Below, one piece after another: positions 1 to 8,095 of a stretch of 64,000 nucleotides of DNA. A program made the position numbers and the translations under genes. The notes under the pieces are model-generated. The model was not told where the DNA came from and made no database searches. It worked only from the letters and a program-made list of their open reading frames with translations. How positions within the stretch are numbered: the stretch's first letter is position 1; every line of letters begins with the position of its first letter. The stretch spans positions 1 through 64,000 of the forward strand of contig JBJFHD010000033.1 of NCBI GenBank assembly GCA_051893335.1, in the 5' to 3' direction. This DNA comes from UBA1783 sp051893335 (GTDB lineage: Bacteria > Bacillota_I > Bacilli_A > Erysipelotrichales > Erysipelotrichaceae).

Positions 1-382
1 CCGAATATCCCATTGACATAAAAATATCTTCTATTTCTTCTCTGACAATGGTTAACGGATGCTTTGTTCCGTATTTAATTCTAGTGGCCGGCAAAGTAAT
101 ATCTATTTTTTCCTGTTGGATTTTTTCGAGCATATCTTTTTCCTTTAACTGCTCGATTTTCTCTGCCAACAGTTTTTCAGTATGCTGTTTTAAACTGTTT
201 ACAGCCATTCCGTAATTCTTTTTCTCTTCCTTGCTAATAGTTGCCATATTAGCCATTAAAGCAGCGATTTTGCCTTTTTTTCCTAACAAATCAATTCGGA
301 TTGCTTCAATCGAATTCAAATCGGCAGCCGATTCGATTGTTTCGGTAAATTGCTGTTTTAAACTTTCCCAATTTTGTTCCAT
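1..382 (-). CDS. pheS: Phenylalanyl-tRNA synthetase alpha subunit, N-terminal part (cut by window edge)
   Basis: The reading frame starts at the ATG at 382 and runs off the left edge, giving about 127 residues. The first ~90 residues are the charged helical coiled-coil arm typical of PheS. They are followed by the start of the class II catalytic core, with the GTKHPLT segment and then the EEIEDIFMSMGY helix that are usual in this family. The enzyme charges tRNA-Phe as an alpha2-beta2 complex with PheT, which should lie further left. A T-box leader with a Phe specifier sits directly upstream and independently supports the call. Confidence 0.93.
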   Translation of the reverse strand, partial: MEQNWESLKQQFTETIESAADLNSIEAIRIDLLGKKGKIAALMANMATISKEEKKNYGMAVNSLKQHTEKLLAEKIEQLKEKDMLEKIQQEKIDITLPATRIKYGTKHPLTIVREEIEDIFMSMGYS

Positions 383-397
383 ATACCATTTTCTCCT

Positions 398-602
398 TCA
401 TAAAAAAACGCCAATTTAAGGACGTTAAATTGACGTGGTACCACCTTAGTTGCTTCTCAAAAACAAGATAACGTTTGTTAAACGGAGATTGTTAATCCCA
501 CTCCAAGGTGAATTCATATCCTATTAATGAAGATTTGCACCAGCCATCTTCTCTCTAAATTAATAGTGTTGATACTACGTTCCTTTTCAACATGTTAAAA
601 AT
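398..602 (-). promoter_or_regulatory. T-box riboswitch, Phe specifier, upstream of pheS
   Basis: On the minus strand the leader carries the AGAGAG and GGCTGGTGCAAATC elements of Stem I. It then has a specifier region reading GAA-TTC-ACC-TTGGAG, with TTC (Phe) at 510-512, and the T-box antiterminator core AAGGTGGTACCACG at about 434-447. A 12-bp hairpin (408-419 paired with 425-436) followed by a run of seven T is the intrinsic terminator. Uncharged tRNA-Phe should stabilise the antiterminator and allow transcription of pheS. The specifier matches the downstream gene. Confidence 0.93.
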
Positions 603-645
603 ATTATAAGCATTTTAAACTTCAAAAACAAGAAGATAATATTAC

Positions 646-894
646 CTAAGCTAATTCTTTAATTCTCTTTTTCAGGTTTGTCGATACAATACAACTGAAA
701 TGTTTTTTACCGGTTACTTTGCTGTCTTTCAGTTTAAATCCGGCAAAATTGGTAATAACAACTTTTTTATCTTCAAGAACGCTGTTGGTTATCTCATCAA
801 AAATGAAATCAATCAAGTCACTGGCTTCAGATTTATTGATATCAAATTTCTCTTTAACTTTGTCAACCAAATCTTTTTTGTAAATAATTTCCAT
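646..894 (-). CDS. hup: HU-family DNA-binding protein, short-arm variant
   Basis: This 82-residue protein has the HU/IHF fold pattern: an N-terminal helical dimerisation part (MEIIYKKDLVDKVKEKF, then SEASDLIDFIFDEI), then the beta strand VVITNFAGFKLKD and a C-terminal helix LKKRIKEL. HU proteins usually have about 90 residues and a beta arm carrying the RNP(x)TG motif that enters the minor groove. Here the arm region reads SKVTGKKHFSCIVS, so that motif is absent and the arm is short. It is the last gene of the efp-to-hup run and starts 2 bp after der ends. Nucleoid compaction is the likely role, but DNA bending may differ from standard HU. Confidence 0.82.
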   Translation of the reverse strand: MEIIYKKDLVDKVKEKFDINKSEASDLIDFIFDEITNSVLEDKKVVITNFAGFKLKDSKVTGKKHFSCIVSTNLKKRIKELA

Positions 895-895
895 C

Positions 896-2203
896 TTAAT
901 TCTTCTTTCTAGCTAAAATTCTAATTGGATTGCCTGTAAATTCAAAGGCTTCTCTTAATTTATTTTCTAAATACCTACTGTAAGAAAAATGAAGCAAGTT
1001 TTCATCATTGACAAATACCGCAAAAGTAGGCGGTGCAACTTTTACTTGTGATGCATAATTGATTTTCAACCTTTTGCCGTTATGAGTAGGCGGTGGGGTT
1101 GTAATCTGAGCATCGGAAATAACCTCATTTAATAAAGCTGTAGATACTCTGAAGCGTGAATAGTCGTAAACTTCATCAATCAGCGGAAACAGATTTTGAA
1201 TTCTCTGCTTATTTAATGCACTGACAAAGACGATAGGGGCATAATCCAAATAAGGAAACTGAGTTTTAATTTCTTTAGTTATCTTATCCATGGTAGTATA
1301 GTCTTTTTCAACCAGATCCCATTTGTTATAGACAATGATAATTCCCTTGCCCGCTTCAATAGCATAACCGGCCACATGCTTATCCTGCTCAGTAATCCCC
1401 ACTGAGCCGTCTAAGACAAAGAGAACAACATCGCTTCGATCGATCGCCTTCATTGCTCTTAACAGCGAATACTTTTCGACATTTTCGTATATTTTGCCTT
1501 TTTTTCTGATTCCGGCAGTATCAATAACCACATAAGACTTCCCTTCTCTTTCAAAAGGAGTGTCAATCGCATCTCTGGTAGTGCCTTCGATATTGCTGAC
1601 GATAACTCTTTGCTGATTTAAAATCGCATTGACCAGAGAGCTTTTTCCGACATTAGGCCGACCGATAACCGCAAAAGAAATCATACTTTCATAGCTGTTT
1701 ACTTCCTGCTGGTCAAATGAATTGATAATGGCATCCATTAAATCACCGATACCGATGGCCTGTGTGGCGCTGACCGCAATCGGGTCACCTAATCCCAATC
1801 CATAGAATTCATAAATTCCGTCCATAAAGGAAATATCGTCAACTTTATTGACTGCCAAAAGGACTTTTTTATTGGTTTTTTTTAACAGTTTAGCGATATA
1901 TTGATCATCAGAGGTAACACCATCCCTGATATTACAAAGCATGATAATGGTATCGGCTTCGTTAATCGCAATATCAACCTGGGCTTGAATTTCCTGTTGA
2001 AAAGGTTGATCTTGAATTTGTATTCCACCGGTATCGATTATGGAAAATTCTTTGGTCAACCATTGGCATTTGCCATATATTCTATCTCTTGTAACACCCG
2101 CTGTCTCATCAACAATAGAAACTCTTTCACCAATCATTCGATTGAAAATTGTAGATTTTCCAACATTAGGGCGTCCAACAATTGCTACTGTATTTGACAA
2201 CAT
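896..2203 (-). CDS. der: Ribosome biogenesis GTPase Der (EngA)
   Basis: The 435-residue protein has two tandem GTPase domains. G1 motifs GRPNVGKST (about residues 10-18) and GRPNVGKSS (about 181-189), switch motifs DTGG and DTAG, and specificity motifs NKVD and NKWD are all visible. The last ~80 residues form the KH-like domain, including LLNEVISDAQITTPPP and the conserved KINYASQV segment. Der binds the 50S subunit during late assembly. Length and domain order are standard. It lies 9 bp downstream of cmk, the common cmk-der arrangement, and is followed directly by hup. Confidence 0.97.
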   Translation of the reverse strand: MLSNTVAIVGRPNVGKSTIFNRMIGERVSIVDETAGVTRDRIYGKCQWLTKEFSIIDTGGIQIQDQPFQQEIQAQVDIAINEADTIIMLCNIRDGVTSDDQYIAKLLKKTNKKVLLAVNKVDDISFMDGIYEFYGLGLGDPIAVSATQAIGIGDLMDAIINSFDQQEVNSYESMISFAVIGRPNVGKSSLVNAILNQQRVIVSNIEGTTRDAIDTPFEREGKSYVVIDTAGIRKKGKIYENVEKYSLLRAMKAIDRSDVVLFVLDGSVGITEQDKHVAGYAIEAGKGIIIVYNKWDLVEKDYTTMDKITKEIKTQFPYLDYAPIVFVSALNKQRIQNLFPLIDEVYDYSRFRVSTALLNEVISDAQITTPPPTHNGKRLKINYASQVKVAPPTFAVFVNDENLLHFSYSRYLENKLREAFEFTGNPIRILARKKN

Positions 2204-2212
2204 CTTTACACC

Positions 2213-2869
2213 TCAAATTTTTTCTTTAACTAATTCTAAAATATAATTTACAACCTCATCCTTATCCATCTCGGTTGAATCAACCAATATGGCATCATCA
2301 GCCTGTTTTAAAGGCGAAATCTTACGATGAGTATCCTGATAATCTCTTTCCATTATTTCATTTTTTAAGGTTTGTAAATTACTTTCGATACCTCGTTGTT
2401 TGTTTTCAAGATATCTTCTTTTTGCTCTGGCTTCAACTGAAGCGGTTAAATATATTTTAAGCTCGGCATCAGGCAAAACCACTGTACCGATATCCCGACC
2501 ATCCATTACATAACCTTTATTTTCAGCCATTTTCTGCTGCAAAGATACTAAATGCTCTCTTACCTCTTTAATGGTAGAAACATCACTGGCTAATAAAGAT
2601 ATATCATTAGCCCGGATTGTATCGGTTACATCCTCGTCATTTAAAAATACCTTCCCGTCGGTTGTCAACTGAATTTTAATGCTTGGTAATAACTCGACAA
2701 TCTTATCAACATCGTCTGACTTCAAGTTATTTCTTTTGACTTCTAAAGCAACGCAACGGTACATTGCGCCGGTATCTAAATGAACATAATTTAATATTGA
2801 ACATAACTGCTTGGCAACTGTACTTTTGCCAGAAGCACTAGGGCCGTCAATAGCTATATTAATCTGCAT
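2213..2869 (-). CDS. cmk: Cytidylate kinase
   Basis: This 218-residue P-loop kinase phosphorylates CMP and dCMP with ATP. The Walker A motif GPSASGKST is at residues 8-16, followed by the LDTGAMYR nucleotide-binding segment and the DGRDIGT motif of the bacterial CMP kinase family. Length is typical for the short Gram-positive type. The ATG at 2869 begins one base after the stop of the 697-residue gene, so the two are surely cotranscribed. der follows 9 bp later. Confidence 0.96.
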   Translation of the reverse strand: MQINIAIDGPSASGKSTVAKQLCSILNYVHLDTGAMYRCVALEVKRNNLKSDDVDKIVELLPSIKIQLTTDGKVFLNDEDVTDTIRANDISLLASDVSTIKEVREHLVSLQQKMAENKGYVMDGRDIGTVVLPDAELKIYLTASVEARAKRRYLENKQRGIESNLQTLKNEIMERDYQDTHRKISPLKQADDAILVDSTEMDKDEVVNYILELVKEKI

Positions 2870-2870
2870 A

Positions 2871-4964
2871 CTATAACAAACCTCTTTCCTGAGCGAACCA
2901 GAAACCGATTACAAACAATATAACAAATAGGGTCATAATCAACAAAGTTAAGACAAAGTTCAAAATCTTATTGGTTCTACTCATATTGTCATTAACTGAG
3001 TCTAATTCGTTTTCGTATTCTTTTACCTGAAGGTTGATTTGTTTGGTTTGTTCTAAAACCTGCTGACGCAACAATTTTTCCTTTTCCAATTTTTCATTGA
3101 GCTCTTCGACTTCAATCGGATTCTGATAATAAACGGCCGCATCAACATTATTTTTCGGACGATAATTCTCTTCAACGCTTTCCACTGTCTTTTCAATCTG
3201 ACTTCTGATTTCATCCTGATAATTATCCAAATTCCACGAACTTAAAATATCCGAAATCTGATCGGCATCAAGCTTTTCGTCCTGAACTGCTTCAATCTTT
3301 TCGATTTTTTTATCGTAATCGGCCTTAACAGCATCCAAGGCATTATCGATATAGGCAAAGATATTATCATAATCGATTGTGGAAGTTTCCTCACCGACCA
3401 GTTTTTCGATTTCGGAAATCTGGCTTTGAACATCTTCTTCATTTTCCTCGATAATTACATCGCTGTCTTCTGGGAAAGCAGCAACCGTTTCAGGTTCATT
3501 TTCAACAACAGTGAAAGGTTCATCGACTGGCTGTTGATCTTCTTCAAAGATAAGCTGCGAGTCAGTTTCAGTTTGAGATTGAACTGTTTCAACACTTTCT
3601 TCTTGAACAAATGGGGTAAACTCAACCTGCTGCTGCGGTTCATTTTCGATAATCGGCTGACTTTCCGGTTCAGTTTCAATAATCGACTGACTTTCCGGTT
3701 CAGTTTCCGAAATAGAATCTTCAACTGATTCAATAAAGCTTTCAACCACAGTTTCATTTTGAGTAGTCATAGTTTCTTCAACTTCTGCCGGCTGACTGAA
3801 ATCATCATCAGGCGGCAACATAAAACTATTGTCTGATTCTGTCAAAGTTTCTAAATCAGCGATATCAAAATCAACTGCTTTTTCAACTTCTTCGCTAACT
3901 GTTGGACTTACCGGAGTAAGCTGACTAACCGGCTCTGATGCAACACTGTCAACTTCAAAAGAAATATCATCAAGATTTTCTACCTCTTTAACTTCAGCCA
4001 CAGTTTCCTGAGTCACCTTAACATTTGAAATGGTCTTATATGGATTAAAGTTGTCACCATAACTTGGACCGTAAACAATTGAAATACTCGGAATATCGGC
4101 CGGTTTAGCCTGTTTCGGCTTTAAAGAAGGCATCACAGGTTTTCTAACTTCTGTTTGTGTTTTTTCAACCGGTTCACTCTTTATTTTAGGCATCTGAAAA
4201 GCCGGCTTGCTGACGGTAGGTTGTACCGTTTGAGTAGTTGACGGTTGATTTACTTCTTCCACAACTGGTTCGCTAACAGGTTCAGAAACTGTCGGAACAC
4301 TTTGATACGGCTCTCTGAATTGAGGATTAGCTTGCTGATTAACCACAGAGTAATTCTGCTGATTAGGCTGAGCTGGATTATTAGTGAAATTAACCGCTTC
4401 ATTATAACTATATTGCGGTTGATTGTTTAAATTGGTTGGTTGCTGATTATTTGGATTAAAACCGCTATTATAAGCGTTATTCATCGCTTGATTACCATAA
4501 GGGTTATTTTGAGAATAAGGGTTGTTATAATACTGGTTATTGGTTTGTTGATAAGGGTTTGTATAATAAGGATTTGCATTGTAGCCATTGTTCTGATTGT
4601 TATAATTATCAAAAGATCCATTGTTATTTGGATATGGCTGATTTGGATTTGCATAACCGTTTTGGTTAAACTGGTTAGCGTTACTGTTGTAAGTATTGGT
4701 AGTGAAAGAACTTCCTGTAAAGTCCATATCTAAACTTCTTAAAAATTCTTCGTGTTCTTTTAAGATTGCGTCATAATCATTTTTACTATTTTGATAACTT
4801 GTGGTATTTCGGCCACTATTAAAACGCATATAATCATTATTTGTCGTAGTTTCCGTATTATAGTTACTATCTAGTATTCTGTTACTATCTGGCGACTTTG
4901 TGTTATCACCGGACATTCCTGTACGTAGATTTTGATAACGGTCTAATCTACTTCTGCCATTCAT
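2871..4964 (-). CDS. Large Asn/Gln-rich tail-anchored membrane protein, function unknown
   Basis: I do not recognise this 697-residue protein. Residues ~80-220 are dominated by Asn, Gln, Tyr, Pro and Gly, a prion-like low-complexity composition. A Pro/Val/Lys-rich stretch follows (~220-300), then a long acidic Glu/Ser/Val-rich region (~300-530) containing 10-residue tandem repeats, then predicted coiled coil (~540-665). It ends in a single hydrophobic segment LNFVLTLLIMTLFVILFVIG and the short tail FWFAQERGLL. There is no N-terminal signal, so the bulk should be cytoplasmic and anchored by its C-terminus. A strong AGGAGGGG-type ribosome site precedes ATG 4964. It sits between efp and cmk in one operon. 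A scaffold or condensate-forming membrane organiser is possible, but that is inference. Confidence 0.85.
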   Translation of the reverse strand: MNGRSRLDRYQNLRTGMSGDNTKSPDSNRILDSNYNTETTTNNDYMRFNSGRNTTSYQNSKNDYDAILKEHEEFLRSLDMDFTGSSFTTNTYNSNANQFNQNGYANPNQPYPNNNGSFDNYNNQNNGYNANPYYTNPYQQTNNQYYNNPYSQNNPYGNQAMNNAYNSGFNPNNQQPTNLNNQPQYSYNEAVNFTNNPAQPNQQNYSVVNQQANPQFREPYQSVPTVSEPVSEPVVEEVNQPSTTQTVQPTVSKPAFQMPKIKSEPVEKTQTEVRKPVMPSLKPKQAKPADIPSISIVYGPSYGDNFNPYKTISNVKVTQETVAEVKEVENLDDISFEVDSVASEPVSQLTPVSPTVSEEVEKAVDFDIADLETLTESDNSFMLPPDDDFSQPAEVEETMTTQNETVVESFIESVEDSISETEPESQSIIETEPESQPIIENEPQQQVEFTPFVQEESVETVQSQTETDSQLIFEEDQQPVDEPFTVVENEPETVAAFPEDSDVIIEENEEDVQSQISEIEKLVGEETSTIDYDNIFAYIDNALDAVKADYDKKIEKIEAVQDEKLDADQISDILSSWNLDNYQDEIRSQIEKTVESVEENYRPKNNVDAAVYYQNPIEVEELNEKLEKEKLLRQQVLEQTKQINLQVKEYENELDSVNDNMSRTNKILNFVLTLLIMTLFVILFVIGFWFAQERGLL
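3631..3720 (-). repeat. Three 30-bp tandem repeats inside the 697-residue gene
   Basis: Three consecutive 30-base units start near 3631, 3661 and 3691; the last two share the string CTTTCCGGTTCAGTTTC. They encode ten-residue units of the form SQxIIExEPE in the acidic region. Unit number could vary between strains by slippage. Confidence 0.75.
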
Positions 4965-4983
4965 TACAAACCCCTCCTAACAA

Positions 4984-5541
4984 TTAGGCTCTTCCACAAT
5001 ATTTTCCGTCAATTGTTGATACGATAATTTCTTCATCAGTATCAATAAACAGCGGAACTTTTACAGTCCATCCTGTTTCAAGAACTGCATTTTTTAAGGC
5101 ACTGGTAGCTGTATCACCTTTTACGGCGTTTTCAGCTTCAGCTACTCTTAAAGTAACTTTATCAGGTAAAACAACTCCAAGGATTTCTCCTTCGTAAGTT
5201 GTAATCATTATACTATCTTGTGGCTTTAAAAAGTTTAATTCCCACTTTAAGCGATCCTTACCGATTTCAATCTGATCATAAGTTTCATTATCCATAAAAA
5301 CCAGTTCTTCGCCGGCATCGTAAAGATACTGCATAGTCCTTTTGTCGATCTGGGCTTCTTCAACCTTATCGCCTCCGGTAAATACAACATCTTTAATTGT
5401 TCCAGATCTTAAATCTTTGGCGTGCGCTTTGACAACCATCTGACGCATTGCGGTCTTATTCAAAGATGTATTTAATACAACATATATGTTACCTTCGTAC
5501 TTAAATGTTGTTCCTGGTTTTAAATCATTAACAATTATCAT
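4984..5541 (-). CDS. efp: Elongation factor P with atypical loop tip
   Basis: The 185-residue protein has the three beta-barrel domains of EF-P and aligns without gaps to B. subtilis EF-P over the first 45 residues as I remember that sequence. The conserved segments KRTMQYLYDAGEELVFMD and the C-terminal IIVSTIDGKYCGRA are clear. EF-P relieves ribosome stalling at polyproline. The tip of the loop, PGKG with modified Lys32 in Bacillus, reads TAMR here, so residue 32 is Met and Arg follows. No usual modification site is present. It is the first gene of the efp-697aa-cmk-der-hup run and has its own promoter-like -10 upstream. Confidence 0.95.
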   Translation of the reverse strand: MIIVNDLKPGTTFKYEGNIYVVLNTSLNKTAMRQMVVKAHAKDLRSGTIKDVVFTGGDKVEEAQIDKRTMQYLYDAGEELVFMDNETYDQIEIGKDRLKWELNFLKPQDSIMITTYEGEILGVVLPDKVTLRVAEAENAVKGDTATSALKNAVLETGWTVKVPLFIDTDEEIIVSTIDGKYCGRA

Positions 5542-5598
5542 ATATTTATTCCTTCTTTCTCACGCTAAAAACAAAATCACCGAAATGATTGTAGTATT

Positions 5599-5604
5599 AT
5601 TATA
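5599..5604 (-). promoter_or_regulatory. Putative -10 element for the efp operon
   Basis: A perfect TATAAT on the minus strand lies 57 bp upstream of the efp ATG, in the gap after the rny terminator. The -35 region is weak (TTTATT at 17 bp spacing), so the call rests mainly on the -10 and its position. Confidence 0.45.
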
Positions 5605-5645
5605 ACAAACAAATCAAATGAAATAAAGAATTGTTTTTATTACTC

Positions 5646-5673
5646 AGAAAAAAACCTGTTATTAACAGGTTTT
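5646..5673 (-). terminator. Intrinsic terminator after rny
   Basis: On the minus strand AAACCTGTT-AAT-AACAGGTTT forms a 9-bp hairpin followed by a run of T. It begins 12 bp after the rny stop and separates rny from efp. Confidence 0.88.
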
Positions 5674-5684
5674 ACATTTCATAA

Positions 5685-7238
5685 TTATTTAGCAGTTTCT
5701 GATGCTCTGGTTTCCCGAATTACGGTTACCTTAATCTGTCCTGGGTAAGTTAATTCGTTTTCAATCTTATCTTTGATTTCTCTGGCTAATCTGAAACAGT
5801 TAACATCGTCAATCTTTTCCGGCTGAACCATTACACGAACTTCACGACCGGCTTGAATTGCATAAGATTTTTCAATACCGTCGAAACTGTTAGCAATCTT
5901 TTCCAATTCTTCCAGTCTGTTAACATAATTCTCCAATGATTCATATCTGGCACCAGGTCTGGCAGCTGATAAGGTATCGGCTGCAGCAACCAAGTTAGCG
6001 ATAATGCTCTTAGGTTCTTCATCACCGTGGTGAGAAGCAATCGCATTTAGAACGATATCATTTTCACCATGTTTCTTGCAGACTTTAACGCCTAATTCCA
6101 CATGGCTGCCCTCTTGTTCAAAGTCAATGGCCTTACCGATATCATGAAGCAAACCGGCCCGCTTAGCCAAATTCTGTTTTAAGCCCAATTCTGCCGCCAT
6201 CATACCGGCCAAATGAGCAACTTCTATAGAATGCTGCAAAACATTTTGACCATAAGAATAACGATATTTTAATCTACCGATTAAATTAATCATTTCACGA
6301 TCGATTCGACCTAAGCCTAGCTGGAAGACTGCTTCCTCACCGGCTTTTTGAATTACTTCATTTAATTCAGCTGTTTTCTTATTAACAACATCTTCAATTC
6401 TACCCGGTTGAATTCTGCCGTCTTTAATCAAATGTTCCAATGTAAGACGGGCAATTTCCCTTCTGATCGGATCAAAGCAGGAAATAGTAATTGTTTCCGG
6501 AGTATCATCTATAATCAAATCAACACCGGTAGCCTGTTCAATTGCCCGGATATTTCTGCCTTCACGGCCGATAATTCGACCCTTCATTTCTTCTGAAGGT
6601 AAACCGACAACCGATACGGTACGATCAATTGTTTCTTCTTGGGCGTATCTTTGAATCGCAATACCAATGACATTACGGGCTAACTCGCTGGCGTTAGCCT
6701 CTGCTTCTTCTTGTTTTTCTTTTACATAAGCAGCCATTTCGTTGGCTGTAGAATTCTTGACTATTTCAAATAATTCTTCTTTGGCTTCATTGACAGTCAA
6801 ATTGGCAACTTGTTCTAAAACACTGGTTTGGATATCAATTTTATGCTGCAAATCAGCCTGCATCTTGTCTAAATCAGCAGACTTCTTGTTTAAATCAGTA
6901 ATTTTTTCATCAACATGTTTTTCTTTATTGCTTAACTTTTCCTCACGGAAATTTAAAGAGTCTTCACGTCTAATAAGTCTATTCTCATATTCATTTACTT
7001 CCTGACGGTGCTTCTTTATTTCTTTTTCAGCCGATAATTTTAATTCATAAGCTGAATTTTTCCCGTCTAAAACCGCTTGCCTCTTAATAGCATCTGCTTC
7101 AATATTTGCTTCTTTTATAACTAATTCAGCTTTTTGTTGATTTTTATTTAAACCGATTTTTGATATAATCGTCATTACGATAATACCAATCGCAAAACCT
7201 GCTATAGCTGCCAAGATGAAATATAATGGTTTATCCAT
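5685..7238 (-). CDS. rny: Ribonuclease Y
   Basis: The 517-residue protein has an N-terminal membrane anchor (residues ~5-25), a long charged coiled coil (~30-200), a KH domain containing GRIIGREGRNIRAIE (~220), and an HD domain with LLHDIGKAID (~365). This is the standard RNase Y architecture and length. It is the membrane-bound endonuclease that starts mRNA decay in many Bacillota. It appears monocistronic, with a strong AGGTAGTG ribosome site upstream and an intrinsic terminator downstream. Confidence 0.97.
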   Translation of the reverse strand: MDKPLYFILAAIAGFAIGIIVMTIISKIGLNKNQQKAELVIKEANIEADAIKRQAVLDGKNSAYELKLSAEKEIKKHRQEVNEYENRLIRREDSLNFREEKLSNKEKHVDEKITDLNKKSADLDKMQADLQHKIDIQTSVLEQVANLTVNEAKEELFEIVKNSTANEMAAYVKEKQEEAEANASELARNVIGIAIQRYAQEETIDRTVSVVGLPSEEMKGRIIGREGRNIRAIEQATGVDLIIDDTPETITISCFDPIRREIARLTLEHLIKDGRIQPGRIEDVVNKKTAELNEVIQKAGEEAVFQLGLGRIDREMINLIGRLKYRYSYGQNVLQHSIEVAHLAGMMAAELGLKQNLAKRAGLLHDIGKAIDFEQEGSHVELGVKVCKKHGENDIVLNAIASHHGDEEPKSIIANLVAAADTLSAARPGARYESLENYVNRLEELEKIANSFDGIEKSYAIQAGREVRVMVQPEKIDDVNCFRLAREIKDKIENELTYPGQIKVTVIRETRASETAK

Positions 7239-7304
7239 ATCACTACCTCCATCTATCTAGATATAACAACAATATATTAACATAAAATCACTTATTTTTC
7301 ACAT

Positions 7305-7338
7305 AAAAAAACAAAATGACCGGCTGCGGTAGTTTTTT
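7305..7338 (-). terminator. Probable terminator after the NagA-like gene
   Basis: On the minus strand AAAAACTACCG-CAG-CCGGTCATTTT forms an imperfect hairpin followed by GTTTTTTT. The stem has a small internal loop, so strength is uncertain. Confidence 0.42.
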
Positions 7339-7357
7339 TATCTTCGTTTTTAACAGT

Positions 7358-7954
7358 TTATGAATTTATTAGACCGTTTTCTATTGTATAAAGCAAATCA
7401 AACTCGTCATTAATAATCCATAAATCGGCCTTCTTATCAATATCAATCGAGCCAAAAGCCTGATTATTGTAGGCTTTAGCGACATTTTCGCAACATATTT
7501 TAACACTGTCAGCCAAAGGCAGCTTCATCTGCTCAGTCAGATATTTAATTGATTGAATAACGCTAATACTGTCGGCGTGTTTATAATAAGGGATTAAATA
7601 ATCAAAGCTGTTTTCCTTAACCTGATTTATTAGCTTAAATAGATTTTCGCTTAGGACACTGTCATCACATATAACAGCGAAATAGCGGTTTTTTTCTTCT
7701 AAAAAATCACAAAATGAAGATATTTCAACCGGTCGGTTAAGGTTATCAATTAAATAATTATTAATATCTTCTGGCGAATTTGACAAAGCTAAAAGCTGAC
7801 TTATCGATGGTATGACAAGCAAATCGTTAAAATCATAATCAATCATTACTCTGGCATGATAATTAATAATCTCAATAATTCTATCATCTTCAATATTCAG
7901 GATTGCTTTAATAATTCCTGAAGCAGTTACAATTCTCTCTGACCTAATAAACAT
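7358..7954 (-). CDS. Truncated NagA/amidohydrolase-like protein lacking the catalytic barrel
   Basis: This 198-residue protein begins with a strand pattern (IVTASGIIKAILNIEDDRI) like the N-terminal beta sandwich of N-acetylglucosamine-6-phosphate deacetylase. Its last ~65 residues (LPLADSVKICCENVAKAYN, then GSIDIDKKADLWIINDEF) match the C-terminal end of that family. NagA is normally about 380 residues; here the middle is mostly missing. I see no HxH or other metal-binding His/Asp set, so deacetylase activity is unlikely. The frame is intact with a ribosome site (AGGAGAAA), so it may be a retained non-enzymatic relic or ligand-binding protein. It lies alone between rny and aspS. Confidence 0.6.
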   Translation of the reverse strand: MFIRSERIVTASGIIKAILNIEDDRIIEIINYHARVMIDYDFNDLLVIPSISQLLALSNSPEDINNYLIDNLNRPVEISSFCDFLEEKNRYFAVICDDSVLSENLFKLINQVKENSFDYLIPYYKHADSISVIQSIKYLTEQMKLPLADSVKICCENVAKAYNNQAFGSIDIDKKADLWIINDEFDLLYTIENGLINS

Positions 7955-8042
7955 CTTTTTCTCCTATTATCCGGCAATTAAACTGCCGTTCTTTTTCCAT
8001 TTTACTATAGCTTACCGATTAAAGATACAATCTGCTTAAAAA

Positions 8043-8069
8043 AAGCACTCAGTTTAAATATGAGTGCTT
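8043..8069 (-). terminator. Intrinsic terminator of the hisS-aspS operon
   Basis: AAGCACTCA and TGAGTGCTT pair in a 9-bp hairpin followed on the minus strand by seven T. It starts 26 bp after the aspS stop. Confidence 0.88.
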
Positions 8070-8095
8070 AAAAAATCAGTTTTAGATAACTTATA

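Noticed and set aside
3426..3757. Two ~100-residue frames on either strand with repeating FRFSFNNR or SRLLKLNRK patterns
   Set aside because: They are other-frame readings of the 30-bp repeats and acidic region of the 697-residue gene.
4440..4733. Plus-strand frame of ~97 hydrophobic Ile/Val-rich residues
   Set aside because: It is the antisense shadow of the Asn/Tyr-rich codons (AAT, TAT) of the 697-residue gene; it has no ribosome site.
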